Positions 59,173 through 64,000 of a DNA stretch of 64,000 nt are shown here, piece after piece (position 1 is the first letter of the stretch; each line of letters opens with the position of its first letter). Source of the stretch: JAFDVL01 sp031409955 (GTDB lineage: Bacteria; Acidobacteriota; Blastocatellia; RBC074); NCBI GenBank assembly GCA_031409955.1, contig JANNYF010000044.1, positions 1 to 64,000 of the forward strand, in the 5' to 3' direction. Both the position numbers and the translations under genes were made by a program. The notes beneath the pieces were generated by a model. That model searched no databases. It saw nothing but the letters and a program-made list of their open reading frames with translations, and had not been told where the DNA came from.

Positions 59173-61260
59173 ATGCGCATCGTTCTCTCAATCCTGCTAA
59201 TTACCGCATTGATACTGCCTGCCGCAGCGCAGAGCGATTTGAAACCGTTCACGTTCGATCATCGCGGCGCTGCGAATTCTGTGATTGATCTGTCGTTTCT
59301 GCTGGATGCTCCGGCAGGGAAGCGCGGGTTTGCTCGCATTGCGAATGGGCATCTGGTGACAGGCGATGGCAAACGGTTGCGGCTCTGGGGCGTCAACATT
59401 ACCGATTGGACGCGTGGCTCGACGATGTTTCCGGCGAAAGCGGATGCGCCAATGTGGGCGGCGACGCTCGCGCGGTTCGGCGTCAACTGCGTGCGGCTAC
59501 ATTTTCTTGATCTGGCTTCACCCCGCGGACTGATTGATGCGAAACGTGATGACACGCGCGGCTTTGATGCCGAGCAGCTTGACCGCTTCGACTTCTGGAT
59601 TGCGGAACTCAAGAAGCGCGGCATTTACCTCAACATCAATCTCAATGTCGGCAGGTCGTACAAAGCGGGCGATGGTGTCAAAGATGCCGACAAGATTCGT
59701 TGGGGCAAAGGGCTGACGTATTACGATGCGCGATTGATTGAGTTGCAGAAGGAATATGCCAAGCAACTCTTGACGCATTTGAACCCATACACCAAAACCG
59801 AATACCGGAATGATCCGGCAGTCGTGACGGTGGAAATCGCCAATGAAAACGCGCTGTATCTCGGCTTTCGTGCGCCGACGCCTGCGTATGAAAAAGACTT
59901 GCTTGATATTTACAACAACTGGCTGAAGCAACAATGCAGTCCGGCGGAGCTGGCCAAGCTGCGCACCATCGCGGGCGTCGCGGCGGATCAGCCGATTCCG
60001 CGTTTGCTGAGCAATGAAAAGAACAGCGCGCCGCCTGAACGATTTTACACCGAACTAAAATTTGTGATGGAGATGGAGCAGCGTTTCTTTCAAGACATGC
60101 AGTCGTATCTGAAAGACACGCTGAAAGTAAAAGTCCCCATCGTCGCCACTGCCGATCACAGTCACAGCGGCAGCAGCTATCCCATGCTGACTTCGACCTC
60201 GCAACTCGACATCGTAGACGGTCACACCTACTGGCAACATCCGGGGCCGCGTGGCATTCCGAACACGCCGATGGTCAATGATCCGCGCAATTCCACCGTC
60301 GTCGAACTCTCGCGCACAGCGTTCGCGGGCAAGCCGTACACGGTCAGCGAAACCAATCATCCATTCCCCAACGATTACGCCAGCGAAGGCATTCCGATTC
60401 TCGCGGCCTATTCCGCGCTGCAAGATTGGGATGGCGTTTTCTGGTACACGTTCGAGCCGAAAGCGGCGGCGGATTGGCAGCCGATGATTGGCGACGCCTT
60501 CGACATCTCGCATCATCCCGTCAAGTTGCCGCAACTCGCAGCGGGCGCGTTGATGTTTCTGCGCGGCGATGTGCGTACCGCGCGGCAAACGATGCAGCGG
60601 TCGTATTCGCGGCAGCAAGTGGCGGACAGCACGCGTTTGCCCGGCACAGAACGACCGTATTTCACGCCCGGCTTCCCCGCGTTGTTGCCGTTGCAACACG
60701 GTTCGCGCATCGCCACGCTGGATGGCAAACCGACCGAGAAAATTGAATGGCAAGCGGCGAATCCATTGGTTTCCGACACGGGCGAATTGACCTGGACAAC
60801 CTCGGCGGAAAAAGGCGGGTTGGTGACAATCGAGTCAGAGCGCACGACCGCCGCCATCGGCTTTACAAAAGCGCACGCCAAGCCCTTGCGTTATCTGCTC
60901 CCACAGCTTAACAATCGTTTCGCCAGCGTGACGTTGAGTGCGTTGGATAACCAACCGATTGCGCGGTCTGGTCGCATGTTGCTGACGGCAGGCGCAATGG
61001 CAGGCAATAGCGGAATGCAATGGAATGAGAATCGTTCGGCATTAACGCAAGCGGGAACTGCGCCGACGGTGATCGAACCTGTCACCGGGCAATTGCTGCT
61101 GCGCAATTTGGTTGGTGTGCGCAGTGTGACGATAGCCGCGCTGGACGGGCGCGGAATGCGCATTGGCAATCCTGTTGCAGCGAAGAAGACGGCGGACGGC
61201 TGGCAGCTTACGTTGGGCGAAAACGTTACGACCTGGTATGAAATTAAGGTTCGACGGTGA
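59173..61260 (+). CDS. Secreted GH5-like cellulase-family glycoside hydrolase
   Basis: The 695-residue protein starts with a signal peptide (SILLITALILPAAAQ). A TIM-barrel glycoside hydrolase domain of about residues 40-490 follows: FGVNCVRLHFLD, a probable acid/base in VTVEIANENAL and a probable nucleophile Glu in YTVSETNHPF, the layout of clan GH-A enzymes. A C-terminal beta-rich domain (about 500-690) probably binds carbohydrate. Polysaccharide specificity cannot be read. ATG 59173 with AGGAG is taken; the start at 59044 would put repeat-encoded residues before the signal peptide. The stop is followed immediately by GATTTGA tandem words (61259-61276). Confidence 0.85.
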   Translation: MRIVLSILLITALILPAAAQSDLKPFTFDHRGAANSVIDLSFLLDAPAGKRGFARIANGHLVTGDGKRLRLWGVNITDWTRGSTMFPAKADAPMWAATLARFGVNCVRLHFLDLASPRGLIDAKRDDTRGFDAEQLDRFDFWIAELKKRGIYLNINLNVGRSYKAGDGVKDADKIRWGKGLTYYDARLIELQKEYAKQLLTHLNPYTKTEYRNDPAVVTVEIANENALYLGFRAPTPAYEKDLLDIYNNWLKQQCSPAELAKLRTIAGVAADQPIPRLLSNEKNSAPPERFYTELKFVMEMEQRFFQDMQSYLKDTLKVKVPIVATADHSHSGSSYPMLTSTSQLDIVDGHTYWQHPGPRGIPNTPMVNDPRNSTVVELSRTAFAGKPYTVSETNHPFPNDYASEGIPILAAYSALQDWDGVFWYTFEPKAAADWQPMIGDAFDISHHPVKLPQLAAGALMFLRGDVRTARQTMQRSYSRQQVADSTRLPGTERPYFTPGFPALLPLQHGSRIATLDGKPTEKIEWQAANPLVSDTGELTWTTSAEKGGLVTIESERTTAAIGFTKAHAKPLRYLLPQLNNRFASVTLSALDNQPIARSGRMLLTAGAMAGNSGMQWNENRSALTQAGTAPTVIEPVTGQLLLRNLVGVRSVTIAALDGRGMRIGNPVAAKKTADGWQLTLGENVTTWYEIKVRR

Positions 61261-61276
61261 TTTGAGATTTGAGATT
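61259..61276 (+). repeat. Short GATTTGA tandem repeat
   Basis: About 2.4 copies of GATTTGA begin at the stop codon of the hydrolase gene. It is the same word as in the palindrome at 43817 but has no partner arm. Confidence 0.6.
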
Positions 61277-61346
61277 GTGTGAGGTTCTGCCTTATGCATC
61301 GGCTTCAAATAATTCGCGCATAATTCGCGGCTACAAGAATGAAGCT

Positions 61347-61979
61347 ATGCCCGATTCCACCACAATTCGCGTCATCCTCGTAGACGATCATCCCGTCGTG
61401 CGGTACGGGTTGGCGGCGATCATCGGTTTGCAGGCCGATATGACGGTGGTCGCGGAAGCGGGATCAGGCGAAGAGGCATGTGCGGTTTGTGCGCGGCAGA
61501 CGGCAGATGTCTTGCTGATGGATTTGCGTTTGCCGGGGATGAGCGGCGTAGATGCGATTCGCGCCATTCGCAAAAACTGTCCCAAGTTGCGCTTTATCGT
61601 CCTGACCACCTACGACGGTGACGAAGATATTCATCGGGCGCTCGAAGCGGGCGCACAAGCCTACCTGCTGAAAGGTATGTCGCACACCGACCTCGTGAAT
61701 GCGATTCGCAAAGTCCACGCCGGATTGAGATACATTCCCGCCTCTGTTTCCAAAAGTCTCGCCGAACGCCCACCCCATTCAGAACTGAGCGCACGCGAGA
61801 TGGAAGTCTTGCAACTGATCGTGCGCGGACACAGCAACCGTGAAATCGGCGAAGCGCTCGGCATCAGCGAGGCGACGGTCAAATGGCACATCAACATCAT
61901 TCTGAGTCGCCTCAATGTCAGCGACCGCACCCAGGCTACGGTCGCCGCGTTGCAGCGGGGGATTGTGCATTTGCCTTAG
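61347..61979 (+). CDS. NarL/FixJ-family response regulator
   Basis: A 210-residue protein with a receiver domain (VDDHPVVRYGLAA; phosphoacceptor D59 in LLMDLRLPGM; LLKGM with a conserved Lys) and a LuxR-type helix-turn-helix (LSAREMEVLQLIVRGHSN and ISEATVKWHINIILSRLNV). ATG 61347 gives the expected MPDSTTIRVILVDDHP start; the upstream residues from 61269 are not family-like. The sensor gene 140 bp downstream on the same strand may be its partner. Confidence 0.93.
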   Translation: MPDSTTIRVILVDDHPVVRYGLAAIIGLQADMTVVAEAGSGEEACAVCARQTADVLLMDLRLPGMSGVDAIRAIRKNCPKLRFIVLTTYDGDEDIHRALEAGAQAYLLKGMSHTDLVNAIRKVHAGLRYIPASVSKSLAERPPHSELSAREMEVLQLIVRGHSNREIGEALGISEATVKWHINIILSRLNVSDRTQATVAALQRGIVHLP

Positions 61980-61981
61980 CA

Positions 61982-62063
61982 GGGTAGCGCAAACAGTTAG
62001 TTTGCGAGGTTTCATTGAGCGAATTCCTGACCCAACACTTCAAACAAACAGTTTGCGCTACCC
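61982..62063. repeat. 23-bp near-perfect inverted repeat
   Basis: GGGTAGCGCAAACAGTTAGTTTG (61982-62004) pairs with 62041-62063 with two mismatches; both arms contain GTTTG/CAAAC words. It begins 3 nt after the regulator stop and lies before the sensor gene. Confidence 0.8.
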
Positions 62064-62116
62064 CGGCTGCGGCTCTTACTTATCGCTCGACTGATTCCCA
62101 ATCGAAGAATTGCTGC

Positions 62117-64000
62117 ATGACTTTAGAACCGAGAATTCAACCGACAACATACGTGGTCAGCCTTTGTCCCTTTGTCTCTAGGTCTGTTTTATTACTTGTA
62201 CTTTTGCTCGGCTTGGCAGTGACAGCCCAAACCCCATCATCAGATTCGATTCCGTACAGCCGCCGCGTCTGGCGCAATGTAGACGGCTTGCCCGAAGACT
62301 TTGCGCAAGCTCTGGCGCAATCACCCGATGGCTATCTTTGGATCGGCACGAGCGGTGGATTGGTGCGCTTTGACGGCACCTCGTTTGTGGTCTTCAACCG
62401 CGAGACTGTGTCTTCGTTTCAGGATGACAGTGTGTATTCGTTGCTGGTGGCACACGACGGCACGCTGTGGGCAGGGACGGAAGGTGGCGGCTTGATGCGC
62501 TATCAGCAGGGCGCGTTTCGTGCGTTCGGCGTGGCGGACGGGCTGACGAATGGTTTTGTGCGCGTCATTTTTGAAGACAGTGCGCGGCGGCTGTGGGTGG
62601 GGACGGATGTTGGATTGTTTCGGATGGAGAACGACAAGCTGGTGCGCGTAGACAACCGCGACGGCGTGCCGCGTATGAGTGTGCATACGATTTGCGAAGA
62701 CCGCGCGGGACGTTTATTGATCGGTGGTTGGGGCTTGTTGATCCTGCACGGGACAACCGCGAATTACTTCACCTCCAGCGAAAGCCAGGCCGACAAAAGC
62801 ATCCGCACGATTCGCCAAACCACCGACAATGCCATCTGGATCGGGACGATTTCGGGACTGCGCCGCATTGCACCCGGTCACAACGGCAATCCTTTTTTGC
62901 AGCCCAAACTTTTCAGCCAAATCAATATCAGCGTCCTGCTCGAAAGCCGCAACGGGCAACTTTGGATCGGTACTTACGGGCAGGGATTGATGCGGTATCA
63001 AGGCGGGCAAGTCACGAAATTCACCGCGCCCGCGCTGCTCCCGCATAACAACGTGCTGACGTTGTTTGAAGACGGCGAAGACAACGTGTGGGTCGGCACG
63101 CAGGGCGGTTTGTTGCGCTTGAGTCCGAGCGTTGCCAGCACGATTACGACGGCGGATGGGGTGTCGCAAAGCATCAATACGATTTATCAAGATCGCCTTG
63201 GGCAAGGCGGCGAGTTGTTGGTCGCGTCTTTGAATGGGCAATTGCTGCGCGTCGTCAATCAAACGCTGGTTCCGGTAGCCTTGCCTTCAGCCGTGCGCGG
63301 CATGCCGATTCGCAATATGTTCCGCGATCATCGCGGCGCGCTCTGGCTCGGCACCGATGGGCAAGGCATTGTGCGAATGGACAGCGCCGGAATCGCTCGC
63401 TACACCATGCGGCAAGGGTTGAATAGCGATTTCACGCGCGCGTTTTGCGAAGACCACGACGGCAGTTTGTGGATCGGCACCGATGGCGGCTTGAGTCATT
63501 TTGATGGCCAGTCATTTCAAAACTTCACCGCGCAAGATGGTTTGGCGTACAACAGCGTGCGTGCTTTGTTGCTGGATCGCAGCGGCAGTTTGTGGATTGC
63601 GACCGATGGCGGCCTGAGCCAATTACGCGCGAACGCTTTCGTCAATGCGCCTGTGTTGGAGCGGTTGCGCGGGCGCAAGATTTGGGCATTGCACGAAGAT
63701 GCCGACGGCGGATTGTGGATTGGCACGCACGGCGATGGCTTGTTTTGCCTGAAAAATGGCGCTCTTGCGCAGTTCACGACCAAAGCCGGACTGCCCAGCA
63801 ACAAGATTCATTTCATTGCCGAAGACGCGCGCGGCAATTTGTGGATGAGTGGGCCAAGCGGGATTCTTTCGGTCGCGCGCCGCGATTTGGAAACGCAAGC
63901 CCAACAATCTTCTGGTCAATTGGCAGTACGCGTGTACAGCACGGCGGAAGGTTTGAGTACAAATCAGATGAACGGCGGCGTGCAACCGGCGGGCGCGTTG
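62117..64000 (+). CDS. Beta-propeller sensor protein, truncated by window end
   Basis: Open from ATG 62117 to the window end, 628 codons with no stop. A signal peptide/transmembrane start (LLLVLLLGLAVTAQ) is followed by many two-component regulator-propeller (Reg_prop) repeats with the pattern LWIGTxGGLxRF, about every 40-45 residues (YLWIGTSGGLVRFDG, LWAGTEGGGLMRYQQG, LWVGTDVGLFRM, VWVGTQGGLLRL, LWIGTDGGLSHFDG). Such periplasmic propellers normally precede a Y_Y_Y domain, a membrane segment and a histidine kinase, which would lie beyond this window; with the adjacent response regulator it forms a likely two-component system. The kinase part is not visible. Confidence 0.88.
   Translation, partial: MTLEPRIQPTTYVVSLCPFVSRSVLLLVLLLGLAVTAQTPSSDSIPYSRRVWRNVDGLPEDFAQALAQSPDGYLWIGTSGGLVRFDGTSFVVFNRETVSSFQDDSVYSLLVAHDGTLWAGTEGGGLMRYQQGAFRAFGVADGLTNGFVRVIFEDSARRLWVGTDVGLFRMENDKLVRVDNRDGVPRMSVHTICEDRAGRLLIGGWGLLILHGTTANYFTSSESQADKSIRTIRQTTDNAIWIGTISGLRRIAPGHNGNPFLQPKLFSQINISVLLESRNGQLWIGTYGQGLMRYQGGQVTKFTAPALLPHNNVLTLFEDGEDNVWVGTQGGLLRLSPSVASTITTADGVSQSINTIYQDRLGQGGELLVASLNGQLLRVVNQTLVPVALPSAVRGMPIRNMFRDHRGALWLGTDGQGIVRMDSAGIARYTMRQGLNSDFTRAFCEDHDGSLWIGTDGGLSHFDGQSFQNFTAQDGLAYNSVRALLLDRSGSLWIATDGGLSQLRANAFVNAPVLERLRGRKIWALHEDADGGLWIGTHGDGLFCLKNGALAQFTTKAGLPSNKIHFIAEDARGNLWMSGPSGILSVARRDLETQAQQSSGQLAVRVYSTAEGLSTNQMNGGVQPAGAL

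Overview
The window is a bacterial chromosome segment of about 64 kb. It most likely comes from the Acidobacteriota, Blastocatellia-like. The evidence is a VWFA-related secreted protein of the acidobacterial type, a 1209-residue Oar-like TonB-dependent receptor with an N-terminal carboxypeptidase-regulatory domain, a DUF1501 and DUF1549/DUF1553 pair, a multiheme cytochrome fused to TPRs, UPF0182, a DUF4097 protein behind an ECF sigma/anti-sigma pair, and the MEP isoprenoid pathway (ispD, ispF, ispH). No sequence search was possible, so the taxon is an inference. No rRNA, tRNA, transposase, prophage or CRISPR array was found. The first 90 bases are homopolymer-rich and look like a poor contig end.

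Layout. 0.2-7.2 kb: molybdopterin oxidoreductase, radA, a PIN/TRAM membrane protein, ispD-ispF, a sialidase-like secreted protein and a SAM hydroxide adenosyltransferase. 7.2-18.8 kb, mostly minus strand: a GAF/GGDEF protein with a damaged HD-GYP domain, VWFA protein, trmFO, an OmpR-type two-component system, a fatty-acid desaturase, then a sigma/anti-sigma/DUF4097 operon. 19.0-27.6 kb: a sulfate assimilation and import region (leader peptide, 70-residue ORF, sat, cysC, cobA, cysH, sulfate-binding lipoprotein, permease, cysA) ending in a VanX-like dipeptidase. 27.6-36.4 kb: DUF1501 and DUF1549/1553 proteins, a racemase-like protein, a PHP phosphoesterase and a 1048-residue protein I cannot assign. 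36.8-50.7 kb: rluB, ispH, rpsA, sppA, HU, HIT, TPR protein, UPF0182, tsaD, a SpoIIE-type phosphatase, and an ECF sigma factor with a small partner. 51-64 kb: multiheme cytochrome, TonB receptor, esterase, GH5-like hydrolase, a NarL-type regulator and a beta-propeller sensor cut by the window end.

The most exciting item is a short ORF at 19064-19204 upstream of sat. It has a TTGACA promoter and a ribosome-binding site, encodes 46 residues, and ends in a run with eight Cys codons among its last nine sense codons. It is followed by a terminator-like hairpin. This is the architecture expected of a cysteine-sensing leader that attenuates the cysteine-biosynthesis operon. Polycysteine leaders are known from actinobacteria, and I do not know of one described in this phylum.

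The second theme is a set of about 18 intergenic repeats. Most are long inverted repeats whose arms are built from degenerate 5-9 nt tandem units. The unit differs from locus to locus, although some words are shared. Many begin on or within a few bases of the upstream stop codon. One arm pair encodes the signal peptide of a secreted protein and another inverted repeat lies in frame inside a cytochrome gene. Two intergenic regions hold concentric palindromes nested inside one another.
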